Origin: Rubrobacter tropicus
GTDB lineage: Bacteria; Actinomycetota; Rubrobacteria; Rubrobacterales; Rubrobacteraceae
DNA: 64,000 bases
Direction of reading: 5' to 3'
Assembly: GCF_011492945.1 (NCBI RefSeq)
Contig: NZ_CP045119.1
Span: 1,612,001 to 1,676,000 of the forward strand
This document shows positions 53,378 through 61,739 of the stretch, in pieces; positions within the stretch are counted from its first letter, which is position 1, and every line of letters begins with the position of its first letter. The translations under genes and the position numbers were made by a program. A model generated the notes under the pieces. The model ran no database searches. It was not told where the DNA came from and saw nothing but the letters and a program-made list of their open reading frames with translations.

Positions 53378-53702
53378 GGCCATCCTGCGTAACCTGGCCG
53401 CCAGGGCCGCTTCCGACCCGGCCTTTCTATCCGGCATAAGAAAGGACCCCGAACGCACCCTCGCCGCGTACGGTTACGACCTCACCCCGGAGGAGTTGAA
53501 GACGGTGCTCGACCTCCGTCGGAGGACGGCCCTACTGGGTAACCGGACGCTTGCCGCGCTGCTCGCCGGCGGGCTCGAAAAGCGGACGGGCGGCCCGCCT
53601 GTAAGGCCCGCCACCCCCGGAGGACCGGGCGATGGTCCCACGAGGCCCGGCCCCCCGGGCGGCATGAGAAGGGGGAGTTCGGGTGGGGATCAGCGGGGTT
53701 AG
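53370..53702 (+). CDS. Small protein with NHLP/Os1348-like leader domain, possible RiPP precursor
   Basis: A 110-residue protein. The first 55 residues (LRNLAARAASDPAFLSGIRK, then DPERTLAAYGYDLTPEELKT) show the DP.F...L..DP..AL..YG..L(S/T).EE pattern of nitrile-hydratase-like leader peptides and the Os1348 group. The rest is Gly/Pro/Arg-rich (GGPPVRPATPGGPGDGP) without Cys. It overlaps the methyltransferase gene by 8 bases, so the two are co-translated. Some such proteins are precursors of modified peptides; here only the methyltransferase is nearby, so this is tentative. A hairpin follows the stop. Confidence 0.6.
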   Translation: MREAILRNLAARAASDPAFLSGIRKDPERTLAAYGYDLTPEELKTVLDLRRRTALLGNRTLAALLAGGLEKRTGGPPVRPATPGGPGDGPTRPGPPGGMRRGSSGGDQRG

Positions 53703-53703
53703 G

Positions 53704-53721
53704 CGGCCGGAGATCCGGCCG
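53704..53721 (+). terminator. Hairpin at end of amidohydrolase-methyltransferase operon
   Basis: CGGCCGG and CCGGCCG pair perfectly around AGAT directly after the stop of the NHLP-like gene. No T-run. Probable operon end. Confidence 0.5.
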
Positions 53722-53828
53722 GTGTTGTAGACTCGTCAGAACCTTCGGGATCATCCGGGGGCCCAATCGGTTAGTATTGCCCGTCGAAAGTAAGACCGCA
53801 GGGGCGCAGGCTCACCCGTCATCGAGGT

Positions 53829-54989
53829 GTGGAGGGCAGTCCCCGGTCCCCGAGAAGTTCGGAGAAGAGAGAAGGCTTGTACCGAAGAGAAGATCAATAT
53901 CGTTCCATCGAGGACCAGCTCCGGTCCGCCGGCCGGACGCAACGGAGCAAGGTGTACCGCAGGCGCCGGTGGCTCGCGGTATTCGTGGTCCTTGTTGGCG
54001 CGATGCTCGGCCTGGGTATCCAGGCCGGGGTCTCGCTCCCGGCCTTGCTCCCCCAGAACGAAGACCTCGCCGGCGGGGGGGTGGGCTCCGGCGGTACGGC
54101 GACGGACGGGCGCTCCGGGCCGCTCGACGCGCTGGGCGAACGGACGGAGCTCCCCAAAGAAGAGACCGGCTCCGAGGATGCCGGCCCCGGGTCCGACTCG
54201 TCAGGTAATACCGAGATGGAGGAGAAAGAGAAGCCGGAACCCCCGCCCGCTTCCGAAGAGCCCCTGAACGTGCTCCTGCTCGGGGTCGACCGCAGGCCGA
54301 GCGCGGCGGAGGGTTCTTCCAGCCGCTCGGACACCATCATGCTGGCGCAGGTCACGCCGGGGACCGGGCGCGTCGAGCTACTGTCCGTGCCGAGGGACCT
54401 GTTCGTCGAGGTCGAGCCGGGCGTGGAGGACCGGATCAACACGGCCTACGCCTACGGCGGGGTGGAGCAGGCGAAGGCGGCGATGGAGGGCCTCACGGGC
54501 GTCCCCATAGACGCCCACGCGATCGTAGACTTCGAGGGTTTTGAGGACGTCATAGAGGCCCTCGGGGGGGTCAAGGTGAAGATCGAGCCCGGCGAGTTCC
54601 CCGAGAAGTGGCACATGGGCGAGGGGGTGGAGAGGCTCGGCGGGCGCAAGGCCCTCTACTACGCGCGCTACCGTGGGTCGGCCGGCGGGGACCTCGACCG
54701 CATAGAACGCCAGCAGAAGCTGCTCACCGCCCTCCGCTCCAAGATGCTCGCGTGGAACACCGTCACCAAGATGCCGGCCATGCTCAAGATCGCGAACGAA
54801 AACATGGACACCGACCTGGGGCTCCTGCAGGCGATCTCCCTGGGTCGCGCCCTCGCCACGAACGGCGGCAAGGGCGACCTGAAGGCCGTCCAACTGAAGG
54901 GCTACCCCGAGACGCTCTCTAGCGGGGCGCAGGTGCTCATACCAGACCAGGAGGCGAACGAGGCTATCCTCGCGACTTTCCGCGAGTAG
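53829..54989 (+). CDS. LytR-CpsA-Psr (LCP) family cell-wall ligase
   Basis: A 386-residue protein: basic cytosolic tail, one transmembrane helix (WLAVFVVLVGAMLGLGIQAGV, about 49-69), an acidic linker and an external LCP domain with LNVLLLGVDRRP, SRSDTIMLAQV, LLSVPRDLFVEV, RINTAYAYGG and LYYARYRGS. The Arg and Asp residues bind lipid pyrophosphate. LCP enzymes attach glycopolymers to peptidoglycan. Start uncertain: GTG 53829 or TTG 53877, both before the membrane helix. Confidence 0.92.
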   Translation: MEGSPRSPRSSEKREGLYRREDQYRSIEDQLRSAGRTQRSKVYRRRRWLAVFVVLVGAMLGLGIQAGVSLPALLPQNEDLAGGGVGSGGTATDGRSGPLDALGERTELPKEETGSEDAGPGSDSSGNTEMEEKEKPEPPPASEEPLNVLLLGVDRRPSAAEGSSSRSDTIMLAQVTPGTGRVELLSVPRDLFVEVEPGVEDRINTAYAYGGVEQAKAAMEGLTGVPIDAHAIVDFEGFEDVIEALGGVKVKIEPGEFPEKWHMGEGVERLGGRKALYYARYRGSAGGDLDRIERQQKLLTALRSKMLAWNTVTKMPAMLKIANENMDTDLGLLQAISLGRALATNGGKGDLKAVQLKGYPETLSSGAQVLIPDQEANEAILATFRE

Positions 54990-55060
54990 CCGATCAGCAC
55001 TTCAGCCGGTCGGCACGCTTCGGGCCTGCTTCTCAGGCCCCCGCTTTCAGCCCGTCAGCT
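54990..55060. repeat. Convergent intergenic repeat (dispersed family)
   Basis: The block at 55014-55060 matches those at 9489 and 59533: CACGCTTCGGGCCTG, then CAGGCCC and CGCTTTCAGCCCGTCAGCT. GGGCCTG/CAGGCCC pair as a hairpin although bases differ from copy 1, so pairing is kept. The stop codon of the minus-strand DUF1499 gene (55055-55057) lies inside the GTCAGCT word. Confidence 0.75.
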
Positions 55061-55396
55061 TCGGGGATGGGGGGCCTCGCGTTCCACTGCCCGGAGGAGC
55101 TCTTTGAGGTTGCGGGGGTTCTGGCCGAGGTCGCCTTTGCCTATTCTGGAGGCGCTCGTGAGGTCCGCCCTGGAGCCGGTTTCGTCGGCGCTGATTTGGA
55201 TCTTTACGTCGTCCCGGAAGCGGAAGAGGCGCGTCTTGCGGACGGCCTTTAGTTCGCTCTTTTCGGAGGGTCCCACGGTCCAGCGGGGTAAAGTTTCGAT
55301 GGCGTTTTGGAAAGCGGCCAGCAGGAGCTCGGGGGCGATGGGGTACGTCACGGTGGCTCGGGCCGAGTTGGACGTGGGGCGCTCTATCTGGGTCAT
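55055..55396 (-). CDS. DUF1499 family protein
   Basis: A 113-residue protein with ELLLAAFQNAIETLPRWTV, an FRDDVKIQIS strand and the family hallmark SRIGKGDLGQNPRNLKELL. DUF1499 proteins are small and of unknown function, some lipoproteins; this one has no signal peptide. It converges on the LCP gene and is divergent from aat. Confidence 0.82.
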   Translation of the reverse strand: MTQIERPTSNSARATVTYPIAPELLLAAFQNAIETLPRWTVGPSEKSELKAVRKTRLFRFRDDVKIQISADETGSRADLTSASRIGKGDLGQNPRNLKELLRAVEREAPHPRS

Positions 55397-55440
55397 GGGG
55401 GTTCATTCTAAAGCGGTTTGCAAAGAGACGGAACCTGTTC

Positions 55441-55540
55441 GCGAAGCCGTCAGCTATCAGCTTTCAGCCAAAAACAAAAGGCTGACAAGCTGAAAGCGGA
55501 GGCGAAGCCGAAGCGCGCTGACCGCTGACCGCTAATGGGC
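55441..55540. repeat. Inverted repeat between DUF1499 and aat genes
   Basis: GTCAGCTATCAGCTTTCAGCC on the left recurs inverted as GGCTGACAAGCTGAAAGC around a short A-rich loop, followed by GGAGGCGAAGCCGAAGCG and a doubled CGCTGACCGCTGACCGC. It is the same word set as the other TCAGC-type elements. It lies in a divergent gap, about 20 bases before the aat start. Confidence 0.75.
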
Positions 55541-55561
55541 CGGCGGCTGTAATATGGCGGC

Positions 55562-56134
55562 GTGAGGTTGACGGTTGAGATGTTGGAGGCTTGCTACCGG
55601 GCCGGCGCGTTCCCGATGGCCGACGGTTATGGACGCATAGAGTTCTACCGCTCGGATCCTCGGAGCATACTGGAGTTCAGAGACTTGCGGGTAGCGAAGT
55701 CTTTGGGGCGTGTGATCCGCAAGGGCACCTACGAGGTAAGGGTGGACGAGGACTTCGAGGGCGTAATACGGGCCTGCGCACAGAGGGAGGAGACCTGGAT
55801 CAACGCCGAGATCATCGCTGCTTACACGCGGCTGCACCGGGCGGGCAAGGCCCACAGCGTCGAGGCTTACAGGGAGGGAGAGCTCGTCGGCGGGCTCTAC
55901 GGGGTCTCTCTGGGCGGGGCGTTCATGGGGGAGTCCATGTTCACGCGGGCGCGCGACGCCTCCAAGGTCTGCTTCGTGTATCTGGTGAGGCGGCTCGAAG
56001 AGCGCGGGTACGAGTTGCTCGACTGCCAGATCCAGAACGACCACCTCGCCAGCCTCGGGGCAAAAGAGATCCCCGCCCGGGAGTACGACCGGCGCCTGGA
56101 GAGAGCCCTGAGGCTCGACCGGAGCTTTCTCTGA
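55562..56134 (+). CDS. aat: Leucyl/phenylalanyl-tRNA-protein transferase
   Basis: A 190-residue transferase that adds Leu or Phe to protein N-termini for N-end-rule degradation. It shows ACYRAGAFPMADGYGRIEFY, ETWINAEIIAAYTRLHRAGKAHSVEAY, GELVGGLYGVSLGGAFMGESMF and LDCQIQNDHLASLGAKEI. It is shorter than the E. coli enzyme (234), missing mainly the N-terminal extension. GTG start. Monocistronic, with repeats directly upstream. Confidence 0.93.
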   Translation: MRLTVEMLEACYRAGAFPMADGYGRIEFYRSDPRSILEFRDLRVAKSLGRVIRKGTYEVRVDEDFEGVIRACAQREETWINAEIIAAYTRLHRAGKAHSVEAYREGELVGGLYGVSLGGAFMGESMFTRARDASKVCFVYLVRRLEERGYELLDCQIQNDHLASLGAKEIPAREYDRRLERALRLDRSFL

Positions 56135-56227
56135 CCGATCTCCCGCCGGGTAAGATCTAATACCCCCCGGTCCGCCGGCGCTGTTAGAATGCTGCGGTCG
56201 CAACCGGGATAACTTGGAGTGTGTAAT

Positions 56228-57397
56228 TTGGGAACCACCGCGGGACGAGGCGGCGCCTCGATTCTTCATGCGCCCTCCGCAAAGCATGGGTTCGCAAAGC
56301 TGTTCGCGGCGCTGTTCATCTCGCTGGCAGTCTCGTTCGGCCTTTTGTTCGCGGCTGGTGGGATCGAGGCGAAGGCGGTCCGGGGTTTCACCCAGGCGAA
56401 GTTCGTCGGGGGGTTGAACGGGCCGACCGCCATGACCTTCGCGCCGGGCGGCAGGATATTCGTCGCCCAGCAGGGCGGCAACCTCCGGGTGGTAAAGGAT
56501 GGGCGCCTGCTCCCGCGGCCGTTCGTTTCGCTCAACGTGGATTCGCGGGGAGAGCGCGGCCTGCTCGGCGTGACCCTCGACCCCGACTTCGCCGACAACC
56601 GCTACGTCTACGTCTACCACACCGTAAAGAGCCCGAGGGTCCACAACCGCGTCACCCGCTTCACGGCGTTCGGGGACCGCGCGGCGGCCGGCAGCCGGCG
56701 GACCATCCTCGACCTCGACAACCTTAGCGCCAGGACCAACCACAACGGCGGGGCCATGCACTTCGGGACGGACGGCAAGCTCTACGTCGCCGTCGGGGAG
56801 AACGCCGAGGCCTCCAACGCCCAGACCTTGCGCAATTTGAAGGGCAAGATGCTCAGGATAAACAAGGACGGCACCATCCCCGCCGACAACCCGTTCTATG
56901 GGGCTGCGGCCGGCAAGAACCGGGCCATCTGGGCGCGGGGCTTGCGCAACCCCTTCTCCTTCGCCATACAGCGGGGGACGACGAAGATGTTCATAAACGA
57001 CGTCGGGCAGAGGACGTGGGAGGAGATCAACCGCGGCGCCAGGGGCGCCAACTACGGCTGGCCGCGCCACGAGGGGCCGGAGTCGGACCCGAATACCCAG
57101 GGCCCGCTCTTCGCCTACAGGCACGGCAACACCAGCGCGACCGGGTGCGCCATCACCGGGGGCACCTTCTACGCCCCGGCCCGAAACCAGTTCCCCCAGT
57201 CCTACGTCGGCGACTACTTTTTTGCGGACTTCTGCAACGGTTGGATCCGCAAGCGCGACGCCCAGACCGGCCGCGTGACGCCCTTCGCCACCACGGCCGG
57301 CGGCACGGTGGACCTCGACGTCGGCCCGGCCGGTAGCCTCTACTACCTCTCCCGCGGCACGAACTCCATCAACATAATCCGCTACAGGGGAGGGTGA
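56228..57397 (+). CDS. Secreted glucose/sorbosone dehydrogenase-like beta-propeller, first of a pair
   Basis: A 389-residue protein with a signal peptide (about residues 20-45, LFAALFISLAVSFGLLFAAGG) and a GSDH six-bladed propeller: FTQAKFVGGLNGPTAMTFAP, GERGLLGVTLDPDF, NHNGGAMHFGTDGKLYVAVGE, WARGLRNPFSFAIQ, GANYGWPRHEG and FADFCNGWIRK. The family oxidises sugars with PQQ outside the cell, though many members' cofactor is unproven. The TTG at 56228 has GGAG 8 bases upstream. A paralogue follows after 3 bases. Confidence 0.87.
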   Translation: MGTTAGRGGASILHAPSAKHGFAKLFAALFISLAVSFGLLFAAGGIEAKAVRGFTQAKFVGGLNGPTAMTFAPGGRIFVAQQGGNLRVVKDGRLLPRPFVSLNVDSRGERGLLGVTLDPDFADNRYVYVYHTVKSPRVHNRVTRFTAFGDRAAAGSRRTILDLDNLSARTNHNGGAMHFGTDGKLYVAVGENAEASNAQTLRNLKGKMLRINKDGTIPADNPFYGAAAGKNRAIWARGLRNPFSFAIQRGTTKMFINDVGQRTWEEINRGARGANYGWPRHEGPESDPNTQGPLFAYRHGNTSATGCAITGGTFYAPARNQFPQSYVGDYFFADFCNGWIRKRDAQTGRVTPFATTAGGTVDLDVGPAGSLYYLSRGTNSINIIRYRGG

Positions 57398-57400
57398 CCC

Positions 57401-58567
57401 GTGAAAGGAACGGTTGTGAGCGAGCATCGGTCCGCGGCGCGCCGGGGTGTGCTAACAATCTGCGCGCTGGTACTGGCGACGGCGCTTGCGGCCCTGGCGC
57501 TTTCTGCCGGGGAGGCCGGGGGGGCTGGAAGCGTGCCCCAGGGTTTCACCCAGGCCAGGCTCGCGGCCGGCCTGAGCGATCCGACAACCATGGCCATGGC
57601 CCCAGACGGGCGGATCTTCGTCGCCCAGCAAACCGGCCAGCTCAAGGTCATCGAGGACGGAAAGCTCGTCGGGAGATCGGCCATCGACCTCTCGGCCAGG
57701 ATCGACGCCAGGGGGGAGCGCGGGCTGCTCGGGATCGCCTTCGACCCGGCGTTCCGCAGCAACCGTTGGATCTACCTGTACTACACCCAGCGGGCTACGG
57801 ACACGATGGCGGCCCACAACCGCGTCGTTCGCTTCGCCGCGAGCGGCGACCGGCTCATAGCGCGCAGCCAGAAGGTCATCCTCAGGCTCGACGATTTGGG
57901 CACGGCCACCAACCACAACGGCGGCGCGATCCGCTTCGGGAATGACGGCAAACTCTACGTGGCCGTCGGGGAGAACGCGACCGCGGAAAACGCCCAGAAC
58001 TTCGGCAACCGGCTCGGCAAGATGCTCAGGATAAACAAGGACGGCACCATCCCCGCCGACAACCCTTTCGCCGACCGGACGCAGGGCGAGAACAGGGCCA
58101 TCTGGGCGATGGGGCTGCGCAATCCTTACACCTTCGCCGTGCAGCCGGGCAGCGGGCGTATCTTCATAAACGACGTAGGGGCCCAGTCGTGGGAGGAGAT
58201 CAACGTCGGCATAAAGGGGGCGAACTACGGCTGGCCCGTCCACGAGGGACCCGAGTCAGACCCGATGTACAACCCGCCGCTCTACGCCTACGGGCACGGC
58301 ACCGGCAAGAACCTCGGGTGCGCCGTCACCGGCGGCGCCTTCTACAATCCGGGTACCGTTACCTACCCGCGCACGTTCGTCGGCGACTACTTTTTCGCCG
58401 ATTTCTGCGGGGGTTGGATCCGCCGCTACGACTCCAGGGACAAGACGGTCATCACCTTCGCCACCGGCATAGACCGGCCCGTGGACTTGATGGTCGGCGG
58501 GGGCGGAAGCCTCCACTACCTGGAGCGCGCCACAGGCTCCGTGTACCGGATCTCGCATCCGGGCTAG
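57401..58567 (+). CDS. Secreted glucose/sorbosone dehydrogenase-like beta-propeller, second of a pair
   Basis: A 388-residue paralogue with signal peptide (VLTICALVLATALAALALSAG) and the same propeller landmarks: FTQARLAAGLSDPTTMAMAP, GERGLLGIAFDPAF, NHNGGAIRFGNDGKLYVAVGE, MGLRNPYTFAVQ, GANYGWPVHEG and FADFCGGWIRR. The GTG follows GGAGG by 7 bases. Tandem duplication and co-transcription with the first copy are evident. A role in extracellular sugar oxidation is family knowledge. Confidence 0.87.
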   Translation: MKGTVVSEHRSAARRGVLTICALVLATALAALALSAGEAGGAGSVPQGFTQARLAAGLSDPTTMAMAPDGRIFVAQQTGQLKVIEDGKLVGRSAIDLSARIDARGERGLLGIAFDPAFRSNRWIYLYYTQRATDTMAAHNRVVRFAASGDRLIARSQKVILRLDDLGTATNHNGGAIRFGNDGKLYVAVGENATAENAQNFGNRLGKMLRINKDGTIPADNPFADRTQGENRAIWAMGLRNPYTFAVQPGSGRIFINDVGAQSWEEINVGIKGANYGWPVHEGPESDPMYNPPLYAYGHGTGKNLGCAVTGGAFYNPGTVTYPRTFVGDYFFADFCGGWIRRYDSRDKTVITFATGIDRPVDLMVGGGGSLHYLERATGSVYRISHPG

Positions 58568-58609
58568 CCGGGACTCTAGCCGCGGGATGGGTCGTGGTAA
58601 GCTAGCCCC

Positions 58610-59494
58610 ATGGCTAATAGATACGTTAAATTAGATCGGATACCAGAGTTGGAGCGGCCCATCCTGATAGCCGGTTTCACGGGATGGAACGATGCCGCGG
58701 AGGCTTCGAGCCTCGCCGTGGGCACGCTGAACGACGCCTGGGAGGCGCGGCGGTTCGGTGCCTTCGACGCCGAGGAGTTTTTGGACTACCAGTCCACGCG
58801 GCCCCAGATCATGCTGTCCGACGGCGTCACGCGCACGATAGAGTGGCCCGAGAACGCCCTGAGCGCGACGGCGCCTTCCCTCGACGCGCTGGGTGGCCGC
58901 GGCGCGGTGCTTCTCTCCGGCCCTGAACCGAACTTCCGCTGGAGAACGTTCTGCGACGCGGTGGCCGAGACGGCGAAGGAACTCGGGGCCGAGATGGTTA
59001 TAACGATGGGAGCCCTGCTCGCGGACGTGCCGCACTCGCGTCCGGTCTCCGTGGCCGCCAACTCCCAGGACCCCGCCCTCGTGGAGAACCTCCACCTCTC
59101 GGCCTCGCGCTACGAGGGGCCGACCGGCATCACCGGCGTGCTCCACCGCGTCTGCGCGGAGGCCGGCCTCCCGTCGGTGAGCCTCTGGGCCTCCGTCCCG
59201 CACTACCTTCCGGCCGTGCCATCGGCCCCCGCGGCCCTGGCCTTGCTCCAGAGCCTCTCCGTCCTGTTGAAGATGGACGTTGACACCTCCGAGTTGGAAG
59301 AGACCGCATCGAGCTACCAGGAGCAGGTCTCCGTCGCCGTCTCCCAGGACTCGGACCTCTCCTCCTACGTCCAGATGCTGGAAGAACGCTTCGACTCGCA
59401 GGTGGAGGGCGGCGAACGCAACCTCCCCACCGGGGACGACCTCGCCCAGGAGTTGGAGGGGTTCCTGCGCGAGCAACGCCACGACGAAGAGTAG
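58610..59494 (+). CDS. PAC2 family protein
   Basis: A 294-residue protein of the PAC2 (proteasome-assembly-chaperone-like) family: ERPILIAGFTGWNDAAEASSLAV, FDAEEFLDYQSTRPQIML, AEMVITMGALLADVPHSRPV and GPTGITGVLHRVC, with a helical, acidic C-terminus. Actinobacterial PAC2 proteins are linked to proteasome assembly or carboxylate metabolism, but this is not settled. No proteasome genes are in the window. Confidence 0.88.
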   Translation: MANRYVKLDRIPELERPILIAGFTGWNDAAEASSLAVGTLNDAWEARRFGAFDAEEFLDYQSTRPQIMLSDGVTRTIEWPENALSATAPSLDALGGRGAVLLSGPEPNFRWRTFCDAVAETAKELGAEMVITMGALLADVPHSRPVSVAANSQDPALVENLHLSASRYEGPTGITGVLHRVCAEAGLPSVSLWASVPHYLPAVPSAPAALALLQSLSVLLKMDVDTSELEETASSYQEQVSVAVSQDSDLSSYVQMLEERFDSQVEGGERNLPTGDDLAQELEGFLREQRHDEE

Positions 59495-59724
59495 CTAGTC
59501 AGCACGCTCCGGCCTAGGGCCTCCGCTTTCAGCACGCATCGGACTGCTCCGCGGGCCTCGCTCTCAGCCTGTCAGCTTTTGGCGTTAGAGGCGTGACCGG
59601 GCCGCGCTTTGCGCTGCCGTTCGGACGTCGCGGAAGCGTAGCGCGCCCGGGCGACTGGCTGACAGGCTGAGAGCCCTCGAAGAGGGCGTGCTGAAAGGCG
59701 CGAAGCGCCGGGCCGACAAGCTGG
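59495..59724. repeat. Large convergent intergenic inverted repeat (dispersed family, copy 2)
   Basis: It starts right after the PAC2 stop (AGTCAGCACGCT) and ends at the DUF456 stop codon. 59533-59577 matches the block at 9489-9533. The core 59595-59668 matches 9627-9699, roughly three quarters identical by eye, both ending GACTGGCTGACAGGCT. Arms AGCCTGTCAGCT and CTGACAGGCTGAGAG are inverted. GAGCCCTCGAAGAGGGC and GGCGCGAAGCGCC hairpins close the right part. No gene in it. Confidence 0.85.
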
Positions 59725-60300
59725 CTACAACGCCAGCAGGAAGATGATGACGCTCGCGAGGCCGAGGACGCCTTGCGCTATGGCGGAGATGAGGTAACCG
59801 ACGAAGACGCCGCCTGCTGCGCGGCCGGTGCGTCTCCAGTCTCCCTGGTTCGTGCGGGCGGGCTCGACCCTGGGTTGTTCGGTGCCGGGGTCCCTCGTAC
59901 CTTGCCTGCGGCGTTTCAGGTATTCGCCGAGAAAGACGCCGCCTACGGAGCCGAGGATGAGGCCGAAGAGGGAGCCGATGCCGAGGAAGAGGAGGCCCGC
60001 GAGGGCGCCGAGGATGCCGCCTATGGCGCCGCCGGCGGTGCCCCAGTTGCTCGCCCCGAAGCGTCGGGCGCCGTAGCTGGTTCCTATGAAATCGGCGACG
60101 AGGGCGAGGGCGGCGAAGAGGCCGAGGAGGGCTATCACCCAGCCGCCGACCGCCTCGAAGCCGGTGAAGTAGGCGTAGACGAGGGCCGAGATAAAGATCA
60201 GGGTGACCCCCGGCAGGGCCGGGAGGACGCTTCCTACGAGCCCGACGAACATGGCGATCAGGGTGACGACGAGAAGCGTGCCCTCGGGGAGATCCGGCAT
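59725..60300 (-). CDS. DUF456 family membrane protein
   Basis: A 191-residue membrane protein: EGTLLVVTLIAMFVGLVGSVLPALPGVTLIF, LVADFIGTSYGARRFGASNWG and GAIGGILGALAGLLFLGIGSLFGLILGSVGGVFLGEYL, the DUF456 pattern of small glycine-rich helices. Function unknown. The ATG at 60300 overlaps the larE stop by one base (TGATG), so the two are coupled. Confidence 0.88.
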   Translation of the reverse strand: MPDLPEGTLLVVTLIAMFVGLVGSVLPALPGVTLIFISALVYAYFTGFEAVGGWVIALLGLFAALALVADFIGTSYGARRFGASNWGTAGGAIGGILGALAGLLFLGIGSLFGLILGSVGGVFLGEYLKRRRQGTRDPGTEQPRVEPARTNQGDWRRTGRAAGGVFVGYLISAIAQGVLGLASVIIFLLAL

Positions 60301-61151
60301 CAGGAGATCACAGGCAAAGACTTCTTGCCCTTCTTGAGGGCTGCGTTGAGGCTGCCGGACTTGTAGCCGGCGAGGTCGAGCGTGACGTAGAGGAAGCCCG
60401 CGTCGAGAAGCTCGGCCGTGATCTTCTCCCGCTCGGCGAAGGCCCGCTCGAGCTCCGTAGGTCCGACCTCCAGGCGGGCTATCTCCCCGTGGTGCCTGAC
60501 CCGGACCTGCCTGAAGCCCTCGCGGCGCATGAACTCCTCTGCGCGGGCGACCTGGGTGAGCTTCTCGGGCGTGATCTCCTGCCCGTAGGGGAACCTGCTG
60601 CTGAGGCAGGCGAGCGCCGGCTTGTCCCAGCTCGGCAACCCGAGCCGCTTCGCCATCTCCCTGACCTCGTCCTTGCCGACCCCGGCCTCGGAGAGCGGCG
60701 AGACCACGCCGAGCTCCTTCGCCGCCTTCCTGCCGGGCCTGTAGTCCCCCTCGTCGTCCTTGTTGGCCCCGTCCACCACGCACGCGTAGCCCTTTTCTTC
60801 GGCCAGCTTCGCCAGGTCCGAGTAGAGGGTGCTCTTGCAGAAGTAGCAGCGGTTTGTCGGGTTCGAGGCGTAGTTCGGGTCGTCGAGCTCGCGGGTGTTG
60901 ACCACCAGGTGTTCGACGCCGAGGGAGGCGGCGAAGTCCCGGGCGAGGTCCAGCTCCGACGGAAGGTAGGTCTCGTTGTTCGACGTGACGGCGAGCACCC
61001 TGCCCTCCGGCAGCGCCCTTGCCGCTATCGCCAGGGCAAGCGAGGAGTCAACGCCGCCGGAGAAGGCGACGAGCGCGCTCCCGCGCGGGGCGACTATCTC
61101 TTCGAGTTCCCTGATCCTCTCTGAGACGGGGTCGGCTGAGACGCTCTGCAC
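60300..61151 (-). CDS. larE: LarE-type ATP-dependent sulfurtransferase
   Basis: A 283-residue PP-loop enzyme: LVAFSGGVDSSLAL binds ATP, NPTNRCYFCKSTLYSDL and KPALACLSSRFPYGQEI carry three Cys in all. LarE proteins insert sulfur into the nickel-pincer cofactor precursor. Members with a CxxC plus a third Cys are reported to use a 4Fe-4S cluster instead of sacrificing a Cys. The GTG at 61151 follows AGAGG by 8 bases. larB, larC and lactate racemase are not in the window, so the true acceptor could differ. Confidence 0.88.
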   Translation of the reverse strand: MQSVSADPVSERIRELEEIVAPRGSALVAFSGGVDSSLALAIAARALPEGRVLAVTSNNETYLPSELDLARDFAASLGVEHLVVNTRELDDPNYASNPTNRCYFCKSTLYSDLAKLAEEKGYACVVDGANKDDEGDYRPGRKAAKELGVVSPLSEAGVGKDEVREMAKRLGLPSWDKPALACLSSRFPYGQEITPEKLTQVARAEEFMRREGFRQVRVRHHGEIARLEVGPTELERAFAEREKITAELLDAGFLYVTLDLAGYKSGSLNAALKKGKKSLPVIS

Positions 61152-61164
61152 TCGTATCACCTCT

Positions 61165-61737
61165 CTAGTCGCTTGCACGCGCGGAGAGCCACCGGACAAC
61201 GCTCTCCGCGCTCTCGTTTGGCGGGAAGACGGGGTAGAAGACCTTCTCGATCCGCCCGCCCTCCAAAATCATGGTGAGCCTTTTGGTGAGCACGCTCCCC
61301 TCGACCTCGAAGGTGGGGAGCCCGGCTTTTTTCGCGAAGCCAAGACCCTCGTCGCTCAAAAGCTCGAACGGCAGATGCAGCCGTTCGACCGCCTCCTGCT
61401 GGTACGCGGTACTTTGCGTGCTGAGGCCGAAGACTGTGGCGCCGAGGGCCCGGAGCTCCCCGTGGTGGTCCCGGAACGAGCAAGACTGTGGCGTACACCC
61501 GCGGGCGCCGGGGATCTCATCCCAGCCCACTGGAAGATCCCGGTCGGGCCGGCCCGTCATCGGGTAGCAGTAGACAACCGTCGTGCCGGGGAGCGCCGAG
61601 AGGTCCACCGTCCCGCCGCCAGTGGAAAGCAGGGGGACCGGCGGCAGGGCCATCCCCGGCAGGTGGTCGGCCGCGCCGTCGTCGGCGGGTTCGGGTAGGC
61701 CCGCCGGGAGGCTTTGGAAATTTTCTGTTTCGGACAA
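61165..61737 (-). CDS. Peroxiredoxin, PrxQ/BCP-like
   Basis: A 190-residue thioredoxin-fold protein with GARGCTPQSCSFRDHHGEL, the PrxQ motif with peroxidatic and resolving Cys five residues apart, then LGATVFGLSTQSTAYQQEAVERLHLPFELLSDE. It reduces hydroperoxides using thioredoxin. The insert before the Cys (PMTGRPDRDLPVGWDEIP) is characteristic of a subgroup. TTG start, 2 bases after the fabF stop and 14 bases before larE, so it is in an operon with them. Confidence 0.87.
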   Translation of the reverse strand: MSETENFQSLPAGLPEPADDGAADHLPGMALPPVPLLSTGGGTVDLSALPGTTVVYCYPMTGRPDRDLPVGWDEIPGARGCTPQSCSFRDHHGELRALGATVFGLSTQSTAYQQEAVERLHLPFELLSDEGLGFAKKAGLPTFEVEGSVLTKRLTMILEGGRIEKVFYPVFPPNESAESVVRWLSARASD

Positions 61738-61739
61738 AC

